A DNA stretch of 23,146 nucleotides from an uncultured Campylobacter sp. (GTDB taxonomy: Bacteria; Campylobacterota; Campylobacteria; Campylobacterales; Campylobacteraceae). Below, one piece after another: positions 15,152-23,108 of this stretch. Numbering within the stretch: position 1 is the stretch's first letter; each line of letters starts with the position of its first letter. The DNA lies in assembly GCF_938045465.1 (NCBI RefSeq), contig NZ_CALIBF010000119.1, positions 1 to 23,146 on the forward strand, read 5' to 3'. A program made the translations under genes and the position numbers. A model generated the notes under the pieces. It searched no databases. It worked only from the letters and a program-made list of their open reading frames with translations, and was not told the origin of the DNA.

Positions 15152-15712
15152 ATGAAATTTAAAATTTTACTTCCGCTTGTTATCATCGCTGCGGGTCTAG
15201 CGTGGGCATTGGACAACTATCTTAGCTATAAAAATATCGAAACGATCAACTCCGAAATTCCGCTAAAGCAATCATTGGGCGGCGAGCAAATCTCTAAAAT
15301 CCGCGTCTATAAATCCAAACGAATTCTTGAAATTTTAACCTCAAAAGGCGTCGCGAAAAGCTACAAAATCGCCCTGGGACGCGAGCCCGAAGGACATAAA
15401 GAGATTCAAGGCGACGGCAAAACCCCGGAGGGCAACTACACCATAAACGGCAAAAATCCAAACTCGGCGTATCATCTAAATTTAGGCATCTCCTATCCGA
15501 ACAAAGCCGACGTAGCGCACGCAAAATCCCTCGGCAAGAGCGCAGGTGGCGATATCAAAATCCACGGGCTACCGAATAAATTTAGCTACCTAGGGCAGAG
15601 TATCGCGGCGTTCGGCGACTGGACGGAGGGCTGCATAGCGCTCGTCAACGACGATATGGACGAGCTTTTTGAACACGTGAAAATCGGCACGCCGATAGAA
15701 ATTTTGCCGTGA
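15152..15712 (+). CDS. exported L,D-transpeptidase (YkuD) family protein
   Basis: A 186-residue protein with an N-terminal signal anchor (residues about 4-20, ILLPLVIIAAGLAWAL), then a YkuD/L,D-transpeptidase domain. Visible motifs are 'GDGKTPEGNYTI' (87-98), the conserved His in 'DIKIHGLP' (H138) and the catalytic Cys161 in 'GDWTEGCIALVNDD'. The usual SHGC at the active site is replaced by TEGC, as in YafK-like members, some of which are amidases or carboxypeptidases rather than cross-linkers. It acts in the periplasm on peptidoglycan. There is no ribosome site: the terminator hairpin of rplQ fills the -6 to -31 region. No in-frame alternative start would keep the signal segment. Confidence 0.88.
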   Translation: MKFKILLPLVIIAAGLAWALDNYLSYKNIETINSEIPLKQSLGGEQISKIRVYKSKRILEILTSKGVAKSYKIALGREPEGHKEIQGDGKTPEGNYTINGKNPNSAYHLNLGISYPNKADVAHAKSLGKSAGGDIKIHGLPNKFSYLGQSIAAFGDWTEGCIALVNDDMDELFEHVKIGTPIEILP

Positions 15713-16188
15713 TTGCACGCGCCTGCGCTAAAATTTCACAGCCGCGATCGATATAAAACGTAGCGTAAATTTTATCTACGAGCTTCAAAATAATGTTTGC
15801 CGTCCAGGCTTTTGTAGTCGCAAAATTTGCAATTAAAAGCAGGATTGTTTTTCTAAAAAATTTAATCGTATCGGCGCCTGTTCTAATTAAATTTAGGCAG
15901 TTTGCTTTAAATTTCTTTCCCGTTCAAGCAAAATTTCATCTCAAATTTAACCATCGGCTCAGCTGAAATTTCATCCCAAATTTATGGCACAAATAGTCTA
16001 AATTTAAATATATGCAAACCTGGTGATTTGCGAGTTTCGTCCTTACCGAATCGATAAAATTTTAAAATCGCGGCTCGCCGTTCGTGGCGTATAAAATTCT
16101 TTGCGATCCATGGCGCAAAATCCGCGTCCTCGCGCAAAATTTCAGATTAAATTTCATCCCCGATAAGCCTTTTTTTATCGCTTTTGGA
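15713..16188. other. gene-free stretch before nfu, with short repeats
   Basis: No gene is seen on either strand. The stretch is A/T-rich and contains a near-perfect 19-base direct repeat, AAATTTCATCYCAAATTTA, at 15931-15949 and 15966-15984 (one mismatch), plus a third AAATTTCATCC near 16149. A short hairpin CGATAA/TTATCG lies at 16161-16180 just before the nfu promoter. Confidence 0.5.
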
Positions 16189-16194
16189 TATAAT
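16189..16194 (+). promoter_or_regulatory. -10 box for the nfu-murE run
   Basis: A consensus TATAAT preceded by GGA and by a T-rich run, 28 bases before the ATG of nfu. This is a textbook Campylobacter sigma-70 layout and should drive nfu and the overlapping genes behind it. Confidence 0.65.
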
Positions 16195-16221
16195 GCGCCA
16201 AAACTAAAATAAGGAATTTTA

Positions 16222-16488
16222 ATGATACCATTTACAGACGAAGAGCTTCTAGCCCCGGTACAGGATAGCTTGGAGCTAATCCGACCGATGCTGCAAAACG
16301 ACGGCGGCGATATGAAGCTTTTAGGCATAAAAAACGGCGTCGTCTATGTCCGCCTTACCGGGCATTGCCACGGCTGCGCTGCAAGTGCGCAGACCCTAAA
16401 ATACGGCGTCGAGCGCCAGCTTCGCATGGATATTCACCCCGAGCTTAGCGTCGTAAACATCCCCGAAGGCGAAGAGTTTGAACTATAA
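16222..16488 (+). CDS. nfu: NifU-like (Nfu) iron-sulfur cluster scaffold protein
   Basis: An 88-residue protein that is only the NifU C-terminal (Nfu) domain. The family signature is clear: 'LELIRPMLQNDGGDMKLLGI' followed by 'VYVRLTGHCHGCAASAQTLK', in which C49 and C52 form the CXXC that carries a transient Fe-S cluster for delivery to apoproteins in the cytoplasm. It is the first gene of a run that continues with an overlapping hypothetical gene and murE, the same order as I recall around C. jejuni Cj1639-Cj1641. 'aaggaat' precedes the ATG. Confidence 0.94.
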   Translation: MIPFTDEELLAPVQDSLELIRPMLQNDGGDMKLLGIKNGVVYVRLTGHCHGCAASAQTLKYGVERQLRMDIHPELSVVNIPEGEEFEL

Positions 16489-17026
16489 AAAACTGGGGCT
16501 AAAGGCCTTTTCGCGCGGAGAATTCGAGCTTGCGAAGCTATATTTTTCGCTCGCATATGAAAAAAGCGGCGAGGAGGAAATTCTATTTTTGCTAGAACTT
16601 TGCCAGACTGCGCTGGCAGACCGCGAAGAGGCGCTTATGCTCTTTGATTTTTACAACCTCAGCCCCAAAACTCAAACTGCGGAGCTTTTTAAAATTTTAA
16701 ACTCCATCAACGAAAAGATCGCGAACGAAGCGGCCTCCGAACCCGGCGCCGAGGATGAGATCGCCGTTATCGCTTATGCGGATTTTATGCGAGCGGTAGA
16801 CCAAAGAGGCTTTAAAGACGCCTTCGAATCGATCATTTTTTCCTCCAAAATCGCCATTTCGGACAAAACCGAGATGATAGAATTTTTAGAAAATTTGATA
16901 GAAAACGGCTACTACGAAATGGGGCTTAATTACGTCGAGAGCTCGGCCGCCGCGTATGCAGGCGATGAACGCTTCGAAGCGCTGATACAAAAAATCAAAA
17001 ATCATGAAAATACGACTAGAAAATAA
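16478..17026 (+). CDS. conserved hypothetical protein between nfu and murE
   Basis: A 182-residue cytosolic protein of unknown function. The start is TTG at 16478, overlapping the end of nfu by 11 bases, with a purine-rich 'gaaggcgaagag' upstream. It is acidic and mostly helical. The first 60 residues, 'MNYKKLGLKAFSRGEFELAK' then 'LYFSLAYEKSGEEEILFLLE', look like one or two TPR-type helical hairpins, which would suggest a protein-protein contact role. There is no signal or membrane segment. The 3' end overlaps murE by 23 bases. The position matches a conserved Campylobacter hypothetical (Cj1640-like). No motif allows a specific function. Confidence 0.8.
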   Translation: MNYKKLGLKAFSRGEFELAKLYFSLAYEKSGEEEILFLLELCQTALADREEALMLFDFYNLSPKTQTAELFKILNSINEKIANEAASEPGAEDEIAVIAYADFMRAVDQRGFKDAFESIIFSSKIAISDKTEMIEFLENLIENGYYEMGLNYVESSAAAYAGDERFEALIQKIKNHENTTRK

Positions 17027-18332
17027 TTTCATCACCGACAACTCCGCCGAGTGCGAGGCGGGCTGCTTTTTTATGCGCACGAGCGCAAACGCCAAATTTG
17101 AATCCGAAGCGGCGCAAAAAGGCGCGCAGATCATCTCTATCGCGCAAGCAAAGGAACTTTTAAATATTAATCCGCGCATCAAAATCGTAGGCATCACCGG
17201 TACGAACGGCAAAACGACGACTGCGGCGGCGATCTACTCGACGCTGCTGGATCTAGGCTTTAGTTGCGGTCTAAGCGGCACGCGCGGCGCCTTTATAAAT
17301 GAGCGCAGGATCGACGAAAAGGGACTTACGACGAGCTCGGTTTTTAAGACGATGAGCTATCTTTACGAAGCTAGCAAACAGGGCTGCGAGTACTTCGTCA
17401 TGGAGGTTAGCTCGCATGCGATAGCGCAAAATCGTATCGAAGGATTAGAATTTGCGCTTAAAATTTTTACTAATCTCAGCCAAGATCATCTCGATTATCA
17501 CGGCAGTATGCAAGAATACGCCGCAGTCAAAAGCTCGTTTTTTGCAGACGACGCGCCAAAGCTCATAAACGCCGACGACGGACATATTAAATTTAATCCC
17601 GCAAACGCCCTTACCTACGGTATCAAAAACGCCGCAAGTTTCGGCGTGAGCGGATACGGGCTAAAGGGCGGTATCGACGCGCTCGTGCGCACCCCAAACG
17701 GCGATAATGCGCAGCTTCAAAGCGATCTCATCGGCGAGTTTAATCTCTACAACCTTACCGCGGCGTTTGCGGCGGTTAAAATTCTAACCGAGCTACCGAA
17801 CGAGGAGATCGCAAAAGCTCTGGCAAACTTCGGCGGCGTCGAGGGTCGCGTGCAGATCGTAAATAAAAATCCGCTTGTAATCGTCGATTTCGCTCATACC
17901 CCAGACGGCATCGAAAAGGTGCTAAATGCGCTGCGCGCAAGCGGCGAGATTATCGCGGTTTTCGGCGCAGGAGGCGATCGCGACCACGGCAAGCGTCCGA
18001 AAATGGGCGCTATCGCCGAGCACTTTGCTAAAATATGCATCGTTACGAGCGATAACCCGCGCAGCGAGGATCCAGACGAGATCATCGAACAAATTTGCGC
18101 CGGCATGCGCCGAAAAGATAAAATTTTAAAGATCGCGGATCGCAAAGAGGCGATCGCGCGCGCGCTAGATCTTGCCAAAAACGGCGAGATGATCGCTATT
18201 TTGGGCAAAGGCGACGAAACCTACCAGGAGATCAAGGGCGTGAAGCATCCTTTCAGCGACAAACAGGTCGTAAGCGAGCTCGTCGCGGCGCGAGGCGAGT
18301 CAAATTTAGACTATTTAAAGGACGGCCAATGA
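17004..18332 (+). CDS. murE: UDP-MurNAc-tripeptide synthetase (meso-DAP adding)
   Basis: MurE adds meso-diaminopimelate to UDP-MurNAc-L-Ala-D-Glu in the cytoplasm, using ATP. At 442 residues it has the short N-terminal domain usual in Campylobacter. Motifs in order are the P-loop GITGTNGKTTT at 63-73, 'VMEVSSHAIAQNRIEG', 'NLSQDHLDYHGSMQEYAAVK' with the Lys that is carbamylated in the family, 'GEFNLYNLTAAFA', 'DFAHTPDGIEKVL', 'FGAGGDRDHGKRP' and DNPRSEDP. The DNPR motif marks DAP rather than lysine specificity, which fits dapB in this window. It overlaps both neighbours (23 bases with the hypothetical gene, 4 with panD), so the run is translationally coupled. Confidence 0.97.
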   Translation: MKIRLENNFITDNSAECEAGCFFMRTSANAKFESEAAQKGAQIISIAQAKELLNINPRIKIVGITGTNGKTTTAAAIYSTLLDLGFSCGLSGTRGAFINERRIDEKGLTTSSVFKTMSYLYEASKQGCEYFVMEVSSHAIAQNRIEGLEFALKIFTNLSQDHLDYHGSMQEYAAVKSSFFADDAPKLINADDGHIKFNPANALTYGIKNAASFGVSGYGLKGGIDALVRTPNGDNAQLQSDLIGEFNLYNLTAAFAAVKILTELPNEEIAKALANFGGVEGRVQIVNKNPLVIVDFAHTPDGIEKVLNALRASGEIIAVFGAGGDRDHGKRPKMGAIAEHFAKICIVTSDNPRSEDPDEIIEQICAGMRRKDKILKIADRKEAIARALDLAKNGEMIAILGKGDETYQEIKGVKHPFSDKQVVSELVAARGESNLDYLKDGQ

Positions 18333-18676
18333 AAATCGAAATTTTATCAAGCAAAATCCACCGCGCGCGCGTGACGGACGCCAACCTCAACTACGTAGGC
18401 TCCATTACGATCGGACCCGAGCTCATCGAGGCTGCGGGGCTTTGCGAATACCAAAAAGTAGAGATCCTAAACGTCAATAACGGCGAGCGCTTCGCTACCT
18501 ACGTGATCCGCGGCGAGAAAAAGGGCGAGATCTGCCTAAACGGCGCAGCCGCGCGCAAAGTCTGCATCAGCGACATCGTCATCATCGTGGCTTACGCACA
18601 GATGAGCGCCAAAAAAGCAAGAAGCTTCAAGCCTAAAATCGTGCAGGTAAACGAAAAAAACCAAATAACGGAGTAA
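18329..18676 (+). CDS. panD: aspartate 1-decarboxylase precursor
   Basis: PanD makes beta-alanine from aspartate for pantothenate/CoA synthesis. The 115-residue proenzyme has the self-cleavage site exactly where expected, Gly24-Ser25 in 'LNYVGSITI'; cleavage leaves the pyruvoyl group. Other family blocks are 'MKIEILSSKIHRARVTDANL', 'NVNNGERFATYVIRGEKKGE', 'LNGAAARKV' and 'DIVIIVAYAQMS'. It overlaps murE by four bases (ATGA) and ends two bases before ybaB. panB and panC are not in the window. In C. jejuni panD sits with panBC, as I recall, whereas in Helicobacter pylori it lies next to a ybaB gene. Confidence 0.97.
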   Translation: MKIEILSSKIHRARVTDANLNYVGSITIGPELIEAAGLCEYQKVEILNVNNGERFATYVIRGEKKGEICLNGAAARKVCISDIVIIVAYAQMSAKKARSFKPKIVQVNEKNQITE

Positions 18677-18678
18677 AG

Positions 18679-19008
18679 ATGTTTGAAGGAATGGATTTTT
18701 CAAAAATGGGGCAGATGCTCGATCAGATGCAGGCCAAGGCTAAGCAGATCGAGGAGGAGAATGCGCGCAAAGAATTTACCGTAAAATCGGGCGCAGGCAT
18801 GGTCGCCATCAGGCTAAACGGCGCGGGCGAGGTGCTTGATCTAAGTATCGACGACAGCCTTTTTAGCGACAAGGAAAGCTTGCAGATCCTACTGATCTCG
18901 GCGATAGGCGACGCGATAAAACTCGTCGAAAATGAAAAGAAAGGCGCCGCAGCGTCCATGCTAGGAGGGCTCGGCAGCCTAGGCGATCTGCTCGGCGATA
19001 AGGGCTAA
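18679..19008 (+). CDS. ybaB: YbaB/EbfC family nucleoid-associated protein
   Basis: A 109-residue YbaB/EbfC protein, a small dimeric DNA-binding protein. It starts 'MFEGMDFSKMGQMLDQMQAK', followed by the charged helix 'AKQIEEENARKEF', the strand block 'TVKSGAGMVAIRLNGAGEVL' and the C-terminal helix with 'LLISAIGDAIKLVENEKKGA'. It ends in the usual glycine-rich tail (MLGGLGSLGDLLG). It starts two bases after the panD stop. In many bacteria this gene goes with dnaX-recR; here it closes the murE-panD run, as in other epsilonproteobacteria. Confidence 0.93.
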   Translation: MFEGMDFSKMGQMLDQMQAKAKQIEEENARKEFTVKSGAGMVAIRLNGAGEVLDLSIDDSLFSDKESLQILLISAIGDAIKLVENEKKGAAASMLGGLGSLGDLLGDKG

Positions 19009-19014
19009 GCGTAG

Positions 19015-19598
19015 TTCAAAAATGGTGAAAATAGGCTTTTTAGAGAGGGCGACTACTTCCCGCCTAGCGAGCGGTTTGGATTCTACGGAGCGAGCGGTTT
19101 CTGTAGCGAACTAAATGAAGCCCGATTTTATAAGGCGGCGTTAAATTTAGATTTTGTGGCGATACGGTTTGCATAAAGCACGGCTTGCTTGATTTGACGC
19201 TAGGTTATTAAATTTCAACCTTAGCAAATCGGTCAAATTTAACGGGTGGCGTGAGGGCAAATTCTAAAATTTCGGCGAGCTGCTACGCTGCGGCGCAAAG
19301 TAAAATTTAGCTCGCACGGCTTAAATGCAAAGCGGGCGAGCCGTTGCGCGACATCCGCGAGCAAATCGAGCGTAAGATGCGGCTCAAAAAAGCGGAGCAT
19401 CCTTCGCCTCGCGCACTGCGTAAAGCTAGGGAATTAAAATTTAAAATTTTAGGCGATATGATTGCTTCTACGCGACGTATAAACTGCTCGCGACGGCAAA
19501 GTCTAAGCTGCGCGACGAAAAGGCATTCGAATGGCGCGAATTTGCATTCGTCAAGGGCGCGCCCAAGCAGAGCAAATCAAAACCGCAAGGTAGGATCG
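19015..19598 (+). pseudogene. probable decayed gene(s) between ybaB and ispA
   Basis: Three protein-like segments lie here without a usable start. At 19015-19176, directly after stops in the ybaB frame, a frame reads 'FKNGENRLFREGDYFPPSER' and continues 'FGFYGASGFCSELNEARF'. From about 19314 another frame reads 'GEPLRDIREQIERKMRLKKA' and 'RALRKARELKFKILGDMIAS'. At about 19467 the coding-like sense moves to a different frame: 'YATYKLLATAKSKLRDEKAF' then 'EWREFAFVKGAPKQSKSKPQ'. A single-base change near 19467 would join the last two. I do not recognise the family. C. jejuni has an intact gene (PDZ-type, Cj1643) at this point, to my recollection, but these fragments do not obviously match it. 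Confidence 0.45.
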
Positions 19599-20450
19599 AT
19601 GGATATTTTAGAAAAATTTAAAGACTACTTGAAACAAAACGAGCTGAAGGCACCGAGCTTTCATCCGTATTTCGAGGAGGCGCTCAATTACATGCTGCAA
19701 GCGGGCGGTAAGCATTTTCGCGCACAGCTGCTGCTAGGCGTCGTCTCGGCGGTGGATGAGCGGCGCTTTGAGGGCGCGCTGGCGATCGCGATGGCGCTTG
19801 AGATGATCCACACCTACTCGCTTATCCACGACGATCTGCCCGCGATGGACGATGCGGATCTACGCCGCGGGCGACCGAGCCTGCATAAAAAATACGACGA
19901 GGTCACGGCGATTTTGGTGGGCGACGCGCTAAATACCGACGCATTTTTGATTGCCGCGAACGCAAATTTAAGCGACGAGATTAAGATAAAATGCATTAAA
20001 ACTCTAGCGCGAAACGCAGGCAGCAGCGGCATGGTGCTTGGTCAGGCGATCGATTGCCATTTTGAAAACAGCCCGTTAAAGCAAAGCGAGCTTGAGTTTT
20101 TGCATCTGCATAAAACTGGCGCGCTCATCGCCGCAGCGTTTGAGCTAGGCGCCATAATCGGCGGGCTAAAGGACGAGCTCGCGCATGAGCTTTATAAGAT
20201 CGGACTGAAGCTAGGTCTTATATTTCAGATCGAGGATGATATCATCGACGCCACGAGCGACGAGGCAAGCGCGGGCAAACCGGTAGGAGCGGACGGCGCG
20301 AAAAATTCCTTCGTAAATTTACTAGGTCTTGCGGGTGCGAGGAGCTACAAGCAGCGCCTAATAGACGAGGTAAGCGGCGCGATGGCGGGCTATGATGCGA
20401 GCCTACGCGATTTGGTTTTAAATTTGATAGAAAAATACCTGAAAGGATGA
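19599..20450 (+). CDS. ispA: farnesyl/geranyl diphosphate synthase (polyprenyl synthetase)
   Basis: A 283-residue trans-isoprenyl diphosphate synthase. It condenses IPP with allylic diphosphates, probably to farnesyl diphosphate, the precursor of undecaprenyl carriers and quinone side chains. Key blocks are 'GGKHFRAQLLLG' (36-47), the first Asp-rich motif 'HDDLPAMDDADLRRGRPSLH' with DD at 78-79, 'HKTGALIAAAFELGAIIGG', and the second Asp-rich motif DDIID at 213-217. The frame is open for 85 more codons upstream, but those codons lack the character of this family and belong to the decayed region. The ATG at 19599 has an 'aaggtagga' site and gives the normal IspA N terminus. tkt follows after three bases. 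Confidence 0.95.
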   Translation: MDILEKFKDYLKQNELKAPSFHPYFEEALNYMLQAGGKHFRAQLLLGVVSAVDERRFEGALAIAMALEMIHTYSLIHDDLPAMDDADLRRGRPSLHKKYDEVTAILVGDALNTDAFLIAANANLSDEIKIKCIKTLARNAGSSGMVLGQAIDCHFENSPLKQSELEFLHLHKTGALIAAAFELGAIIGGLKDELAHELYKIGLKLGLIFQIEDDIIDATSDEASAGKPVGADGAKNSFVNLLGLAGARSYKQRLIDEVSGAMAGYDASLRDLVLNLIEKYLKG

Positions 20451-20453
20451 AAA

Positions 20454-22382
20454 ATGTCGAGCGAGCAGCTAAGTAAAATTTCAAACACGATCAAATTTCT
20501 AAGCGCGGATATGATCCAAAGCGCTAACTCGGGCCATCCCGGCACGCCGATGGGGCTAAGCGACGTAATGAGCGTCTTTATGAGCAAGGTCCGCCACAAT
20601 CCCAAAAATCCCGCGTGGCTGAACCGCGACCGCGTCGTATTCTCAGGCGGGCACGCAAGCGCGCTCGTGTATAGCTACCTCTACCTTAGCGGATATAATT
20701 TGAGCATGGACGATCTGAAAAGCTTCAGACGCCTGCACTCCAAAACCCCCGGTCACCCGGAGATCACTACCCCGGGCGTCGAGATCGCTACCGGGCCGCT
20801 CGGTCAGGGCGTCGCAAACGCGGTAGGATTTGCGATGGCCGCGAAATACGCCGCGCATCTGCTAAACGAGGAAGGAAACGAGATCATCGATCACCGCGTC
20901 TATTGCTTCTGCGGCGACGGCGATCTGCAGGAGGGCATCAGCTACGAAGCGTGCGCGCTTGCGGGCAGACACAACCTCGATAATCTCACGATAATTTATG
21001 ATTCTAATGGCATCACGATCGACGGCAGCACCGATATCGCGTGGTTTGAGGACGTAAAGGTGCGATTTGAGGCGCAGGGCTTTGAGGTCGCGCGCATCGA
21101 CGGGCATAATTTTGATCAGATAGAATTTGTCCTTGACGAGGTCAAAAACAAAACCAAACCCTACCTCATCATCGCAAATACCACGATCGGCAAGGGCGCG
21201 CTCGAGCTTGAGGGCACGGCCAAAACGCACGGCGCGCCGCTTGGAGAGGAGCTGCTTGCGCGCGCTAAGCAAAGCCTGGGCTTCGATCCCACCCAAAGCT
21301 TCGTCGTAAGCGAGGACGTGCTTTTTGAAACGCGCGCCGCGGTTGAGAGGGGCGATTTAGAGGAGCGGCTTTGGAAGGAGAAGCTTGCGAAGCTAAGCGA
21401 TGAAAAAAGAGCGCTTTTAAACGAGCTTTTAAATCCCGATTTTAGCAAGATAGAATTCCCAGATTTTAGCGGGCTCAAGGTCGCCACGCGCGATAGCAAC
21501 GGCAAAATTTTAAACGCCATCGCAAACGCGGTGCCCGGCTTTTTGGGCGGAAGCGCCGATTTGGCGGCGTCAAATAAGACCGAGCTAAAAGGCGGCGGCG
21601 ACTTTCCGTGCGGCAAAAATTTGCACTTCGGCATCCGCGAGCACGCTATGGCGGCGATCGGCAACGCCTTTGCAAGATACGGGCTTTTCATCCCATTTAG
21701 CGCGACGTTTTTTATCTTCAGCGATTATCTCAAAACGGGCGCGCGACTCGCGGCGCTGATGAGCTTGCGCCACTACTTCGTCTTCACGCACGACAGCATC
21801 GGCGTGGGCGAGGACGGGCCGACGCACGAGCCTATCGAGCAGCTTAGCACCTTCCGCGCGATGCCCGGCTTCTACACCTTCCGCCCGGCAGACGGCAATG
21901 AAAACGTAAAATGCTGGCGCGCGGCGCTCGCTCTGAATGCGCCCGCGGCGTTCGTCTGCTCGCGCCAAGGGCTTGAGCCGCTACCTAAGGCGGTTTTGGG
22001 CGACGTGCAAAACGGCGCGTATCTGCTAAGGCAAAGCAAAGAAGCACGTATCACGCTCATCGCAAGCGGCAGCGAAGTCTCGCTCTGCTTAAAAGCGGCG
22101 GCGATCCTGCAAGAGCAAGGCATCGGCGCAAACGTCGTAAGCGCGCCGTGCTTCGAGCTTCTGTGCGAGCAGGACGCAGACTATCTAGCGCAAATCCTAG
22201 AGCCGCAAACTAAAATTTTAGCCGTCGAAGCCGCAAGCGCGCTTGAGTGGTATAAATTTGCAGACGCGGTACACGGCATGCGAAGCTTCGGCGAAAGCGG
22301 CAACGCAAACGAGCTATTTAAGCTTTTCGGCTTCACCGACGTAGCGATCGCTAAGCAGGCCAAAGAGCTTTTAGGGCAGTAA
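20454..22382 (+). CDS. tkt: transketolase
   Basis: A 642-residue, full-length transketolase moving two-carbon units between sugar phosphates with thiamine diphosphate. It supplies ribose-5-phosphate (needed by purF) and erythrose-4-phosphate. Motifs are 'SANSGHPGTPMGLSDVM' (23-39), 'GGHASALVYSYLYLSG' (65-80), the ThDP-binding GDGDLQEG at 154-161, 'GIREHAMAAIGNAFARYG' and 'HDSIGVGEDGPTHEPIEQL'. The start overlaps the ispA ribosome region: the 'aaagga' of the ispA stop serves as its ribosome site. The ispA-tkt order is shared with C. jejuni. It is probably co-expressed with the GyrI-like gene 15 bases downstream. Confidence 0.97.
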   Translation: MSSEQLSKISNTIKFLSADMIQSANSGHPGTPMGLSDVMSVFMSKVRHNPKNPAWLNRDRVVFSGGHASALVYSYLYLSGYNLSMDDLKSFRRLHSKTPGHPEITTPGVEIATGPLGQGVANAVGFAMAAKYAAHLLNEEGNEIIDHRVYCFCGDGDLQEGISYEACALAGRHNLDNLTIIYDSNGITIDGSTDIAWFEDVKVRFEAQGFEVARIDGHNFDQIEFVLDEVKNKTKPYLIIANTTIGKGALELEGTAKTHGAPLGEELLARAKQSLGFDPTQSFVVSEDVLFETRAAVERGDLEERLWKEKLAKLSDEKRALLNELLNPDFSKIEFPDFSGLKVATRDSNGKILNAIANAVPGFLGGSADLAASNKTELKGGGDFPCGKNLHFGIREHAMAAIGNAFARYGLFIPFSATFFIFSDYLKTGARLAALMSLRHYFVFTHDSIGVGEDGPTHEPIEQLSTFRAMPGFYTFRPADGNENVKCWRAALALNAPAAFVCSRQGLEPLPKAVLGDVQNGAYLLRQSKEARITLIASGSEVSLCLKAAAILQEQGIGANVVSAPCFELLCEQDADYLAQILEPQTKILAVEAASALEWYKFADAVHGMRSFGESGNANELFKLFGFTDVAIAKQAKELLGQ

Positions 22383-22397
22383 CGGAAAGGACGAAAT

Positions 22398-22820
22398 TTG
22401 AGCGAAAAAATCAAAATTTCGTATTTAGACGGATTTAAAATTTACGGGTTAAAAGCTCGCACGAAAAACGCGGACGAGCTAGGCGGGAGTGGTAAAATTC
22501 CCGCGCTGTGGGCGAAATTTATGAAAGAGTGCTATGACGGGCAGAACGAGATTTACGGCGTCTATTACGATTACGAAAACGGCACCGACGGGCTTTACGA
22601 TATCTTTATCGGCACCAAAGCGCCCCGCAGCGACGAAGCCTTGGAGATCAAAAGCGGCAAATACGCCGTTTTTAGTTTCCCGAATGAGCCGCAAAACGTA
22701 GCAAAGTTTTGGAGCAAAATTTGGAGCTTTTTTGAGGCCGGCGAACTAAAAAGAGCGTTTGGAACGGATTTTGAGTTTTACGGCGGAGACGAGATCAAAA
22801 TTTTTATCTCGGTTTTGTAG
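22398..22820 (+). CDS. GyrI-like / AraC effector-binding domain protein
   Basis: A 140-residue single-domain protein of the GyrI-like (SHS2) effector-binding fold, lacking any DNA-binding domain. It starts from TTG with an 'aaagga' site upstream: 'MSEKIKISYLDGFKIYGLKA'. Typical features are 'IPALWAKFMKE', 'IYGVYYDYENGTDGLYDIFI', the strand 'KSGKYAVFSFPNEPQNVAKF' and a terminal 'FEFYGGDEIKIFISVL'. Relatives bind small hydrophobic molecules, act as drug-binding or hydrolytic proteins, or modulate gyrase. None of these can be chosen from sequence. Close spacing to tkt (15 bases) suggests co-transcription. Confidence 0.82.
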   Translation: MSEKIKISYLDGFKIYGLKARTKNADELGGSGKIPALWAKFMKECYDGQNEIYGVYYDYENGTDGLYDIFIGTKAPRSDEALEIKSGKYAVFSFPNEPQNVAKFWSKIWSFFEAGELKRAFGTDFEFYGGDEIKIFISVL

Positions 22821-22842
22821 GGCGGCGCATGAAATTTATAAA

Positions 22843-22862
22843 CGGCGAGTGATTTTTCGCCG
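22843..22862 (+). terminator. possible terminator hairpin after the GyrI-like gene
   Basis: CGGCGA (22843-22848) pairs with TCGCCG (22857-22862) around an 8-base loop, and an outer GGCGGCG (22821-22827) can also pair with the downstream CGCCGCC. It lies just after the stop codon. The T-run is in the loop rather than behind the stem, so termination is only suggested. Confidence 0.4.
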
Positions 22863-23108
22863 CCGCGACGATGAGCTTTTGCGTAAAATTTCATCCATAA
22901 AGCGGTAAAATTCCGTACCCAAAACTACGCGCGAAAGCAAATTTTATGCCCAAAGCGCGCCGTACCTTAAGCCGTGGATTTAAAACGAAATCTAAATTTG
23001 CGCCGTTAAATTTCAACCCCCGATCGCAAAATCAGGCGAAATTCCAGGCGGAATTTCATTTTTAAATCTGTTATTAAGCCATTTTTGGCTTAAATTACAT
23101 TTTCATTC
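22863..23108. other. gene-free leader of tRNA-Ser
   Basis: A/T-rich non-coding sequence with further AAATTTCAT motifs (about 22886 and 23053). A perfect 7-bp hairpin TTAAGCC/GGCTTAA with an ATTTTT loop lies at 23074-23093, 15 bases before the tRNA. A TAAATT box at about 23090-23096 could act as -10, but its distance to the tRNA is short. Confidence 0.4.

Noticed and set aside
19344..19598. N-terminal extension of ispA by 85 codons
   Set aside because: The extension does not resemble polyprenyl synthetases and contains what looks like a frameshifted remnant. The ATG at 19599 has a ribosome site and the normal N terminus.
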